Source: Rhodoferax sp.
GTDB taxonomy: Bacteria > Pseudomonadota > Gammaproteobacteria > Burkholderiales > Burkholderiaceae_C
Assembly: GCA_003133245.1 (NCBI GenBank)
Contig: PKWM01000015.1
Coordinates: 34,909-98,908 of the forward strand
Length of the DNA stretch: 64,000 nucleotides
Direction: 5' to 3'
Shown here: positions 8,605 through 16,517 of the stretch, in pieces
Numbering within the stretch: position 1 is the stretch's first letter
Layout of the letters: each line of letters opens with the position of its first letter
Notes under the pieces: generated by a model
Told to the model about the DNA's origin: nothing
The model's database searches: none
Seen by the model: only the letters and a program-made list of their open reading frames with translations
Translations under genes and position numbers: made by a program

Positions 8605-11600
8605 ATGAGTCAAATCCTCATCAACGAATACCTCAAGCAGCTTGACATCATTCGACGCGTCAGCGGGAGCCAGCGTGAAACCAACGTGCGCGAGGCGTTC
8701 AAGGACTTGCTCAAAAACTGGGGCAAAGAGAACAAGCTGATCTTTATTGCCGAATACGGCATGAAGACCGCGTTCAAGACCAACATCAATGTCGATGGCG
8801 TGCTGTTGCACGAGCTGCGCATGCCGCTGGGCTACTGGGAAGCCAAGGACGCGGCTGACGACCTGGACGAGGAGATCGTCAAGAAATTCAAAAAAGGCTA
8901 TCCGCAAGACAACATCATTTTCAGTGACGATGCAGTTGCCGTGCTCTGGCAAAACCGCAATGAAGTTTTGCGTTGCGACATGACCGACACGGTGGCCCTG
9001 GCGAAGTTGCTCAAACTTTTTTTCAGTTTCGAGCGGCCCGAAATCGCGGGCTTTCGCGCTGCCGTGGAGCAGTTCAAGGCCGACTTACCCGCTGTGCTCA
9101 AGGCCCTGCGCGAAATGATTGAGCACGAACACGACAAGAACCCGGGCTTTCGCACCGCTGAGGCGAAATTCCTCGTTCATGCGCAGGAGGCCATTAACCC
9201 CGGCCTGCTTGAGGCTGACGTGCGCGAGATGCTGATCCAGCACATCCTGACCGAAGAAATTTTTGCCAAGGTGTTTGACGATTCAGACTTTCATCAGCAC
9301 AACAACGTGGCGCGCGAGCTGTACGCGCTGGAGGCTGAGTTCTTCACCGGCAGCCTCAAGAAAGACACGCTCAAGGGCCTGGAGACCTACTACGCCGCCA
9401 TTCGCGCCGCCGCCGCGCAGATCAGCAGCCACAGCGAGAAGCAGACTTTTCTGAAAGTCATCTACGAAAACTTCTACAAGGTCTATAACGCCAAGGCGGC
9501 CGACCGTCTTGGCGTGGTCTATACGCCGGGCGAAATCGTGCGCTTCATGATCGACGGCGCCGACTGGCTGTGTGAAAAGCACTTCGATAAAAACCTGATC
9601 GACCAGGACGTTGACATCCTCGATCCAGCCACCGGCACGGGCACTTTTATTTGCGAACTGCTGGAGCACTTTCGCGGCCAGCCGAAAAAACTGGCGCACA
9701 AATACAAGCATGAATTGCACGCCAACGAGGTTGCCATCCTGCCGTATTACGTGGCCAACCTGAACATTGAAGCCACCTACGCCGCCATCACCGGCAGCTA
9801 CGAAGAGTTTCCCAACCTCTGCTTTGTCGATACTCTGGACAACGTCGGTCTGCACACTTCCGCACGGGGCGTGAACGCCGATCTGTTCGGTAGCGTGAGC
9901 GAAGAAAACGTGGCCCGCATCAAGCGCCAGAACAGCCGCAAGATCAGCGTCATCATTGGCAACCCGCCTTACAACGCGAACCAGGCCAACGAAAACGACA
10001 ACAATAAAAATCGAGAATATCAGGAGATTGACAAACGCATCAAGCAGACCTACATCGCCGAGAGCACCGCGCAAAAGACCAAGCTCTACGACATGTATGC
10101 CCGCTTCTTTCGCTGGGCCAGCGACCGGCTCGATGATAACGGCGTGCTGGCGTTTGTCACGAACCGCAGCTTCATCGAGAGCCGCACCTTTGACGGTTTT
10201 CGCAAAACGGTAGCGCAAGAGTTCTCCGACATCTATGTGGTGGACCTGGGCGGCGACGTGCGCGCCAACCCGAAACTCAGCGGCACCAAGCACAATGTCT
10301 TCGGCATCCAGACCGGCGTGGCGATCAGCTTTATGGTGAAAAGGTCAAAGCCCTCGCCCTCTGGGAGAGGTGTGGGTGAGGTCAAGGCTCGTGTCTATTA
10401 CCTGCGCCGCCCCGAAATGGAGACCGCCGAGGAAAAGCTCAGCTTTCTAGGCAACCACCCAATGCGTGGCCTGGATTTCGACGAGGTTCGGCCAGACAAG
10501 GTCGGCAACTGGGTCAATCTGACGAACAACGACTTTGACACGCTGCTGCCTTTGGTAGATATCAGCAATAGAGCAGGCAAATCAGGCTTTGGCATCACAA
10601 GTTTTTACAGCATGGGAGTTGTGACTGCTAGAGATGAGTGGGTATATGACTACGACCGTGAATCACTTGAGAAAAAGACTCGGTTTATGGTTGACGTTTT
10701 CAATAAGAATCGCGCGGCAGGCGCTCGAATAAATGCTTTTGATACATCGATAAAGTGGAGTGAGACGTTAAAAAGAAACCTTGGCACATTAACCGCCGAT
10801 CTCAAATTTGAGTCTTCGAAAATTGTTGATGCTGCATATCGACCATTTATTAAATGCAAGTTCTTTGCCGAAAAAATAACATCTGATCGACTTACCGCTC
10901 TTCACTATGAAATGTTCGGTAGCCAACTGTCGAATGCAAACAGATTGATTACCTTGATGGGTGACTCATCTGGCAAACCATTTTTCGCATTGGCCATTGA
11001 TCAATTACCGGACTTGAACTTTGTGAGCCCAGCGTCAGGGGGAACCAGATGTATCCCATTTCAACGCTATGACAAAAGCGGAGGAACTCACGACAACATC
11101 ACCGATTGGGCGCTCAAGCAATTCAGCGCCCATTACGCCGATGAAATCGGCAAGGGCAGGGCGGCTCGCAAGATCAGCAAACAATCCATCTTCCACTACT
11201 GCTACGCCGTGCTGCACGACCCGCTGTACCGCGAGAAGTACGCGCAGAACCTCAAGCGCGAATTTCCGCGCATACCTTTCTATGCCGATTTCTGGCAATG
11301 GGCCGCCTGGGGCGAGGCGCTGATGCAGCTCCACATCGGCTATGAAAATGTGGCGCCATTCCCGCTCACGCGCACCGACACGCCCGACGAGAAAGTCCGC
11401 GCCGCCGGTATGTCGCCCAAAACCATGCTGCGTGCCGATCCAGCGGCGGGTTGCATCACGCTTGATACTGAGACCACGCTGCGCGGCATTCCCGCTGAGG
11501 CCTGGACTTACAGATTAGGCAACCGCAGCGCGCTGGAATGGGTGCTGGACCAGTACAAGGAAAAGAAACCCAAAGACCCCACCATCCGCGAGAAGTTCGA

Positions 11601-11715
11601 CAACTACCGCTTCGCCGATTACAAGGAAAAGGTCATTGACCTGCTGGCGCGCGTGACCACGGTCAGCGTGGAGACCGTGCACATCACCGGCGCGATGGCC
11701 AAGGCCAGCCGATAA
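8605..11715 (+). CDS. Single-polypeptide type ISP-like restriction-modification enzyme
   Basis: A 1036-residue fusion of nuclease, N6-adenine methyltransferase and target-recognition region. The N-terminal nuclease has a PD-(D/E)xK pattern (D64, then E79-A-K81 in GYWEAKD). A helical linker follows, then the gamma-class methylase with SAM motif I DPATGTGTF (residues 340-348) and catalytic NPPY (453-456). The C-terminal third should choose the DNA target. The stretch from about residue 650 to 826 is visibly AT-richer than the rest, as expected for exchangeable recognition domains. A repeat-like segment encodes residues 583-592. Classic type ISP enzymes also carry a helicase-like ATPase; I see no clear Walker A here, so the architecture may be closer to type IIG. 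No separate specificity gene is present. Confidence 0.85.
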   Translation: MSQILINEYLKQLDIIRRVSGSQRETNVREAFKDLLKNWGKENKLIFIAEYGMKTAFKTNINVDGVLLHELRMPLGYWEAKDAADDLDEEIVKKFKKGYPQDNIIFSDDAVAVLWQNRNEVLRCDMTDTVALAKLLKLFFSFERPEIAGFRAAVEQFKADLPAVLKALREMIEHEHDKNPGFRTAEAKFLVHAQEAINPGLLEADVREMLIQHILTEEIFAKVFDDSDFHQHNNVARELYALEAEFFTGSLKKDTLKGLETYYAAIRAAAAQISSHSEKQTFLKVIYENFYKVYNAKAADRLGVVYTPGEIVRFMIDGADWLCEKHFDKNLIDQDVDILDPATGTGTFICELLEHFRGQPKKLAHKYKHELHANEVAILPYYVANLNIEATYAAITGSYEEFPNLCFVDTLDNVGLHTSARGVNADLFGSVSEENVARIKRQNSRKISVIIGNPPYNANQANENDNNKNREYQEIDKRIKQTYIAESTAQKTKLYDMYARFFRWASDRLDDNGVLAFVTNRSFIESRTFDGFRKTVAQEFSDIYVVDLGGDVRANPKLSGTKHNVFGIQTGVAISFMVKRSKPSPSGRGVGEVKARVYYLRRPEMETAEEKLSFLGNHPMRGLDFDEVRPDKVGNWVNLTNNDFDTLLPLVDISNRAGKSGFGITSFYSMGVVTARDEWVYDYDRESLEKKTRFMVDVFNKNRAAGARINAFDTSIKWSETLKRNLGTLTADLKFESSKIVDAAYRPFIKCKFFAEKITSDRLTALHYEMFGSQLSNANRLITLMGDSSGKPFFALAIDQLPDLNFVSPASGGTRCIPFQRYDKSGGTHDNITDWALKQFSAHYADEIGKGRAARKISKQSIFHYCYAVLHDPLYREKYAQNLKREFPRIPFYADFWQWAAWGEALMQLHIGYENVAPFPLTRTDTPDEKVRAAGMSPKTMLRADPAAGCITLDTETTLRGIPAEAWTYRLGNRSALEWVLDQYKEKKPKDPTIREKFDNYRFADYKEKVIDLLARVTTVSVETVHITGAMAKASR
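10351..10386 (+). repeat. CTCTGGGAGAGG-type repeat read in frame inside the RM gene
   Basis: The segment CCCTCGCCCTCTGGGAGAGG followed by TGTGGGTGAGG resembles the widespread intergenic repeat whose palindromic core is CCCTCTCCC...GGGAGAGGG plus a GGGTGAGG tail. It is translated as PSPSGRGVGE (residues 583-592) between methylase and recognition regions. The frame stays open, so it acts as a linker rather than a lesion. Confidence 0.6.
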
Positions 11716-11777
11716 ACTGTTCATCACCATGGATACTTTCCGAAATGATGACAGTGCAAACCCCGTTTGGCATGGCG

Positions 11778-11985
11778 GAAGGATCAGGCTGACGGGGCAC
11801 TCCGCTCCGCGGCTGTCCCCCGGCCTTCGGCCTCCGCCTTTATGCCGCTGCGCTGAGCGCCCCGTCAGCCTGATCCTTCAAACAGCGGTGGTGTGCGAGC
11901 AGCGCAAACCACAGACGCTTGTTGCCGAGGGCGCTGCAGTGGGTGGCGTAGTGAAATCAAGGAGGAGCCCAAGGGGCGGGGGACA
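11778..11985. repeat. Composite palindromic repeat element, copy A
   Basis: This fills much of the 340-base gap 11716-12055, in which I see no gene. It contains a perfect 21-bp inverted repeat (11778-11798 with 11859-11879, core GGATCAGGCTGACGGGGC). Inside it lies a 29-base unit at 11814-11842 with a GGCC-TTC-GGCC hairpin, and an inverted, diverged 29-base unit at 11957-11985. Copy B at 43859-44176 has the same parts, with the two 29-base units again 114 bases apart. Confidence 0.75.
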
Positions 11986-12055
11986 TTCGCGGAGCCATCC
12001 ACTGCGGCGCCCTCGACCCAATTTGTGATCTCAAGTTGAACTCGGAGATGACACC

Positions 12056-12616
12056 ATGACTCAAAAAATATTGCGTGGCACAGCCAAGGCGGCCTTGTCT
12101 CCTCAGGCGCTGGCCGGGCGCATTCTGGTGATTCGTGGGCAACGGGTCATGCTGGACGCGGATTTGGCAGAACTCTACGAGGTGGAAACCAAACGCCTGA
12201 ATGAGCAGGTTAAGCGTAATTCTGGAAGATTCCCAGCAGACTTCATGTTTCAGTTAAGTACCGAAGAGTTTGCCAACTTGAAGTCGCAATTTGCGACTTC
12301 AAGTTGGGGCGGTCGGCGCACGTCGCCCTATGTCTTCACCGAACATGGTGCGATCATGGCCGCCAGCGTGTTGAACTCCGATCGCGCCGTGGAAATGAGC
12401 GTCTATGTGGTGCGTGCCTTTGTGCAGTTGCGAGAACTGATGGGCAATCACAAGGCGTTGGCGCAAAAACTGGCAGAACTGGAGCGTCGGGTCGGCGACC
12501 ACGATCATTCACTCGCAGAAGTAATCGACGCCTTGCGTGCATTAATGGCGACGCCAAAAACAAGAAGTCGCCCTATCGGGTTTACCGTTGATGTCATTGA
12601 AAAAGATGACGCGTAA
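12056..12616 (+). CDS. ORF6N domain-containing protein
   Basis: A 186-residue protein with an N-terminal ORF6N domain (about residues 18-110). This is a KilA-N-associated, probably DNA-binding domain found in phage antirepressor-like proteins and in many bacterial accessory regions. Family hallmarks are VMLDADLAELYEVETKRLNEQ, RFPADFMFQL, and SWGGRRTSPYVFTEHGAIM (positions about 83-100). A short coiled coil follows (about 125-155). The gene contains a 35-bp near-perfect palindrome at 12273-12307, encoding the NLKSQFATSSW patch. A GGAG ribosome site precedes the ATG. There are no phage structural genes nearby, so a role in gene regulation or defence is inference. Confidence 0.88.
   Translation: MTQKILRGTAKAALSPQALAGRILVIRGQRVMLDADLAELYEVETKRLNEQVKRNSGRFPADFMFQLSTEEFANLKSQFATSSWGGRRTSPYVFTEHGAIMAASVLNSDRAVEMSVYVVRAFVQLRELMGNHKALAQKLAELERRVGDHDHSLAEVIDALRALMATPKTRSRPIGFTVDVIEKDDA
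12273..12307. repeat. 35-bp near-perfect palindrome inside the ORF6N gene
   Basis: Arm CCAACTTGAAGTCGCAA (12273-12289), a single central T at 12290, and the exact reverse complement at 12291-12307. It lies wholly inside coding sequence. Confidence 0.9.
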
Positions 12617-12659
12617 CGTCCCAAGCCGTCCGGATGGTTTGGATTTATCTATTGTTCCC

Positions 12660-13562
12660 ATGCAGCAAGCGCCAGAAGTTTCCAAGAGCATAGTTCCCGG
12701 TCTGCTGCTGGCCACCCTGGGTGCCATCGCGTTCAGCGGCAAGGCGATCATCGTCAAGCTGGCTTACCGCTATGGCGTCGATGCGGTCACGCTCATCATG
12801 TACCGCATGTTGTTTGCACTGCCTATATTTGCCCTGATGGCCTGGTGGTCGAGCCGGGGTAAAGCGCCGCTGCGGCGCAAAGATTGGCTTGGTATTGTGG
12901 GTCTGGGTGTTACGGGCTATTACCTGGCGAGCTTTCTGGATTTTGCGGGTTTGTCTTACGTCAGCGCTTCGCTGGAGCGGCTGATTTTGTACCTTTGCCC
13001 GACCCTGGTGCTGGGGCTGGGTTGGTTGCTTTATCAGCGTCGGATTCGCCGAGCGCAGGTCTTTGGCATGTTGATCAGTTATGCCGGTGTATTTTTGGTG
13101 TTTGGCCAGGAGATCAAACTTGAAGGCGTCGACGTGGCACTGGGTGCCTTGCTGGTTTTTCTCAGTACCGTCAGCTATGCGATCTATTTGAATTTCAGCG
13201 GCGAGCTGGTGCAACGCCTGGGCTCCTTGCGGCTGGCCGGACTGGCGACCACGGTGGCCTGTGTGTTGTGCATCGCGCAGTTTGTGTTGCTGCGGCCCTG
13301 GAGTGCTGCGCTGGTGGCGCCCGAGGTGATCTGGCTTTCGCTGCTCAACGCCACGTTGTGTACCGCCGTGCCGGTGCTCATGGTGATGATGGCCATTGAG
13401 CGCATCGGCGCCAGTCTGGCCTCGCAGGCCGGCATGGTGGGGCCGATGTCCACCATCCTGATGAGCATCGTGATTCTGGGCGAACCTTTTACCGTCTGGG
13501 TGGCGGCGGGCACCTTGCTGGTGATTGCCGGAATCTTTGTTTTTAGCCGCAACGCTCGATAA
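12660..13562 (+). CDS. EamA/DMT family transporter
   Basis: An integral membrane protein of the drug/metabolite transporter superfamily with two EamA repeats and about ten membrane helices in 300 residues. The first repeat begins at PGLLLATLGAIAFSGKAIIVKL; the second covers the last third (EVIWLSLLNATLCTAVPVLM onward). The family exports amino acids, metabolites or drugs; nothing here defines the substrate. The ATG at 12660 is chosen since the first helix starts soon after. In-frame ATGs at 12588 and 12606 would overlap the ORF6N gene and add a polar tail, and the 12606 start has a purine-rich stretch before it, so the start is uncertain. Confidence 0.85.
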   Translation: MQQAPEVSKSIVPGLLLATLGAIAFSGKAIIVKLAYRYGVDAVTLIMYRMLFALPIFALMAWWSSRGKAPLRRKDWLGIVGLGVTGYYLASFLDFAGLSYVSASLERLILYLCPTLVLGLGWLLYQRRIRRAQVFGMLISYAGVFLVFGQEIKLEGVDVALGALLVFLSTVSYAIYLNFSGELVQRLGSLRLAGLATTVACVLCIAQFVLLRPWSAALVAPEVIWLSLLNATLCTAVPVLMVMMAIERIGASLASQAGMVGPMSTILMSIVILGEPFTVWVAAGTLLVIAGIFVFSRNAR

Positions 13563-13643
13563 AAGTCTTTCTGACTTGCGTCCTGGCTTTGGGTTTCGCC
13601 ACTATCATGGCGGGAAACTGTTCTAACTGATGGAGTATTTGTT

Positions 13644-14438
13644 ATGGATTTAGGCATTGCCGGTAAATCGGCTCTGGTCTGTGGCGCTAGCAAGGGGCTG
13701 GGTTTTGGTTGCGCCCAGGCGCTCTTACGCGAAGGCGTGAATGTGCTGATCGTGGCACGGGGCGACGAGGCATTGCAGAACGCTGCCGCACAATTGATGG
13801 CCGACAGCGCACGCCCAAAGGGTACGAGCGTGCAATCGGTTGCCGCCGACATCACCACGGTGGCGGGACGTCAGGCCGTATTTGCGCTGCGCAGCGACTA
13901 TGACATTGTGGTGACCAACGCCGGTGGCCCGCCGTCCGGCGACTTTCGCGATTGGGACCGGGACGCCTGGATCAAGGCGGTGGAGGCCAACATGCTGACG
14001 CCGATTGAGCTCATCAAAGCCACGGTTGATGGCATGGCAGCACGCGGCTTCGGTCGCATCATCAACATCACTTCCAGCGCCGTGAAAGCGCCGATTGAAA
14101 TTCTGGGCCTGTCCAATGGTGCGCGCAGCGGCCTGACAGGTTTTGTGGCCGGCGTGGCGCGCGGCAAGATCGCCGCGCAGGGAGTCACCATCAACAATTT
14201 GTTGCCCGGTGCTTTTGATACCGACCGGCTCAAGGCGTTGATGCAAGGTGCGGCGCAAAAAACCGGCCAGGCGCTGGACGCCGTCACGGCAGCGCGACGC
14301 AATACGATTCCGGTCAGGCGCTTTGGCACGCCCTCTGAATTTGGTGCCATTTGCGCTTTTTTGTGCAGCCAGCAAGCCGGCTACATCAATGGGCAGAACG
14401 TGCTGGCCGATGGCGGTGCTTACGCCGGGGTGTTTTAA
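13644..14438 (+). CDS. SDR family oxidoreductase lacking the canonical YxxxK
   Basis: A 264-residue Rossmann-fold protein with an SDR cofactor loop GASKGLGFG near residue 14, the NAGG motif (VVTNAGGPPSG) and SDR-like ITSSAV strand. At the usual catalytic Tyr/Lys position the sequence reads LSNGARSGLTG, so Tyr is replaced by Ser and Lys by Arg. This divergent SDR subgroup is widespread and its members are often annotated as 3-oxoacyl-ACP reductase-like without proof. A GGAG site precedes the ATG. The downstream Bug receptor follows after 36 bases on the same strand and may be co-transcribed. Confidence 0.85.
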   Translation: MDLGIAGKSALVCGASKGLGFGCAQALLREGVNVLIVARGDEALQNAAAQLMADSARPKGTSVQSVAADITTVAGRQAVFALRSDYDIVVTNAGGPPSGDFRDWDRDAWIKAVEANMLTPIELIKATVDGMAARGFGRIINITSSAVKAPIEILGLSNGARSGLTGFVAGVARGKIAAQGVTINNLLPGAFDTDRLKALMQGAAQKTGQALDAVTAARRNTIPVRRFGTPSEFGAICAFLCSQQAGYINGQNVLADGGAYAGVF

Positions 14439-14474
14439 GTCACGTTTGTCCACTTTGATCCGATGGAGTAACCA

Positions 14475-15461
14475 ATGGCTAATTCGTTTTTGCAGAGCTG
14501 CGCTCAAACGCTTCGCACCACCCTCATGCTGGGCGCCTTGTCGCTCGCTGGCATGGCCCAGGCACAGACCGGCACCATCAAACTCATCGTCGGGTTTCCG
14601 CCCGGTGGCGGCACCGATGCCATTGCCCGCATACTGGCTGATAAATTGAAAGACCAGTTGGGCACCACCGTCATTGTTGAAAATCGGGCGGGTGCGGGCG
14701 GCCAGATTGCAGCGCAAGCCTTGAAAGCCGCTGCGCCTGACGGCACGACCTATTTCCTCTCGCACGACCATACCATTTCGATCCTGCCGCTGGTTGTGAA
14801 AAACCCCGGTTTTGACCCGGCCAAGGACTTTGTGGCGGTGGCCGGCATTGCTACTTTTGTCAACGCGCTGGCGGTCTCCGGCGGTACCCCGGCCAAGTCC
14901 ATGAACGAGTATGTGGCCTGGCTGCGCAAACAGGGCGGCGGCAAAGGCACGGTTGGGGTACCGGCGCCAGCCTCGGTGCCCGAATTTCTGGTCAAACTCA
15001 TAGGCCAGAAATACAAGCTCGATTTGCAGGCCGCTCCGTACCGCGGTAGCGCGCCGATGATGGTTGACATGCTGGGCAACCAGATCAATGCCGGGATTGG
15101 CTCGGTGCCCGATTTCATCGAGAACCACAAGGCGGGCAAGATTCGCGTGGTGGCCGTGTTGGGCGGTGCACGCCAGGCGCTGCTGCCCGATGTGCCGACT
15201 TTCGCGGAGTTGGGGCTGGCGGGGTTTGAAGACATACCGTACTACGGCATTTTTGCGCCCGTTGGCACACCGCATGCGGTCCTTGACAAATTCTCCGCCG
15301 CCGTGGCCAAAGTGATTGCCTTGCCCGATGTGCATGAGCGGCTCACTGCCATGGGACTGACGGTGGGCTACATGAGCGCCCAGCAACTCGCCAGCCGTGA
15401 GCGGGCCTACAGTCAAACCTGGAAACGCATCATCCAGGCCAGCGGCTTCAAGGCGCAATAA
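14475..15461 (+). CDS. Bug family (TctC-like) tricarboxylate transport substrate-binding protein
   Basis: Periplasmic receptor of the Bug family, hugely expanded in Burkholderiales, which binds small carboxylates or amides for TTT transporters. The 328-residue precursor has a signal peptide ending near residue 30 (GALSLAGMAQAQ). The mature protein opens with IKLIVGFPPGGGTDAIAR, the family's ligand-loop signature, and later has APYRGSAPMMVDMLGNQI. No tctA/tctB genes adjoin it, so it is an orphan receptor; many Bug proteins are. The substrate is unknown, though the neighbouring SDR, quinone reductase and acyl-CoA dehydrogenase suggest an organic-acid pathway. Confidence 0.92.
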   Translation: MANSFLQSCAQTLRTTLMLGALSLAGMAQAQTGTIKLIVGFPPGGGTDAIARILADKLKDQLGTTVIVENRAGAGGQIAAQALKAAAPDGTTYFLSHDHTISILPLVVKNPGFDPAKDFVAVAGIATFVNALAVSGGTPAKSMNEYVAWLRKQGGGKGTVGVPAPASVPEFLVKLIGQKYKLDLQAAPYRGSAPMMVDMLGNQINAGIGSVPDFIENHKAGKIRVVAVLGGARQALLPDVPTFAELGLAGFEDIPYYGIFAPVGTPHAVLDKFSAAVAKVIALPDVHERLTAMGLTVGYMSAQQLASRERAYSQTWKRIIQASGFKAQ

Positions 15462-15494
15462 TTTTTTGCCGGTTCAAATCTCAGGAGACCCAAT

Positions 15495-16490
15495 ATGACC
15501 CAATTCACTTCCCGCGCCGTTCGCATTGATCAAAACGGCGGCCCCGAGCAACTCAAGCTGGTTCAGGTTTCGGTGGGCGAACCTGGCCCGGGTGAAATCC
15601 GCATCCGCCACCACGCGGTGGGCTTGAACTTTATTGATGTCTATCAGCGCAGCGGTCTTTATGTAATGCCTATGCCCTTGCAACTGGGCATGGAAGCAGC
15701 CGGTGTGGTTGAAGCGGTGGGGGCGGGCGTCACCCATTTGAAGGTGGGTGACCGCGCGGCCTACGCCAGTCAGCCACCCGGCAGCTACTGTGACCTGCGC
15801 GTGATGCCGGCCAAATGCGTTTGCAAGTTGCCTGATGCTATTTCGTTTGAGACCGGCGCCGCCATGATGCTCAAGGGCTTGACGGCGCAGTACCTGCTCA
15901 AGCGCACGCAACCGCAGGGTGGCTTGCACGCGGGCGACTTTGTGCTGTTCCACGCCGCCGCCGGTGGTGTCGGTTTGATCGCTTGCCAATGGGCGCGCGC
16001 GCTGGGTTTGCAGTTGATCGGCACGGCCGGGTCGGCAGCCAAATGTGCTTCGGCCAAAGAAAACGGTGCCGCCTTTGTCATCAACTATGCGACCGAAGAC
16101 TTTCTGGCCCGGGTGAAAGAAATCACCCAGGGCAAAGGTGTCCGCGTCGTCTTAGACTCGGTCGGCAAAGACACCTGGGACAAATCACTCGACTGCCTGG
16201 CGCCGTTTGGCTTGATGGTCAGTTTTGGCAATGCTTCCGGCGCCGTGCCACCGTTTGCGCCCGGTTTGCTCGGCGTCAAGGGCTCACTCTATCTGACGCG
16301 TCAGACGCTGTTCAGTCACATTGTCACCCGCGAGATCACGCAGGCGATGGCCGATGATTTGTTTGAGGCGGTGACCAGCGGCAAAGTCAATATCCGCATC
16401 GGGCAACGCTTCAAGCTTGAAGAGGTGCAACAGGCGCACCGTGCCCTGGAAGCGCGTCAGACGACCGGGTGCTCGATTTTGACGCTGTAG
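15495..16490 (+). CDS. Quinone oxidoreductase (NADPH:quinone reductase, MDR family)
   Basis: A 331-residue zinc-free medium-chain reductase of the QOR type. The N-terminal GroES-like domain includes IRHHAVGLNFIDVYQRSG and the LGMEAAGVVEAVG strand. The NADPH-binding Rossmann domain carries the AAAGGVG loop (VLFHAAAGGVGLIACQWA). It probably reduces quinones or enones with NADPH in the cytoplasm. A ribosome site (CAGGAG) precedes the ATG. It lies 33 bases after the Bug receptor and 27 bases before the acyl-CoA dehydrogenase, consistent with one transcript. Confidence 0.92.
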   Translation: MTQFTSRAVRIDQNGGPEQLKLVQVSVGEPGPGEIRIRHHAVGLNFIDVYQRSGLYVMPMPLQLGMEAAGVVEAVGAGVTHLKVGDRAAYASQPPGSYCDLRVMPAKCVCKLPDAISFETGAAMMLKGLTAQYLLKRTQPQGGLHAGDFVLFHAAAGGVGLIACQWARALGLQLIGTAGSAAKCASAKENGAAFVINYATEDFLARVKEITQGKGVRVVLDSVGKDTWDKSLDCLAPFGLMVSFGNASGAVPPFAPGLLGVKGSLYLTRQTLFSHIVTREITQAMADDLFEAVTSGKVNIRIGQRFKLEEVQQAHRALEARQTTGCSILTL

Positions 16491-16517
16491 GGATGAGCTC
16501 TTGGTGGCTATAAAACC

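Noticed and set aside
9283..10293. A 336-residue minus-strand frame inside the RM gene.
   Set aside because: Shadow of the methylase coding strand with biased composition and no family resemblance.
11729..12028. A 99-residue frame between the RM gene and ORF6N.
   Set aside because: It runs through palindromic repeat copy A and its residues simply reflect the repeat.
12056..12616. ORF6N gene as evidence of a prophage.
   Set aside because: No integrase, capsid, tail, lysis or phage replication genes are near; ORF6N proteins occur widely outside phages.
13725..15458. A 577-residue open frame on the minus strand.
   Set aside because: It is antisense to the SDR and Bug receptor genes, with no recognisable domain; long antisense frames are common in GC-rich DNA.
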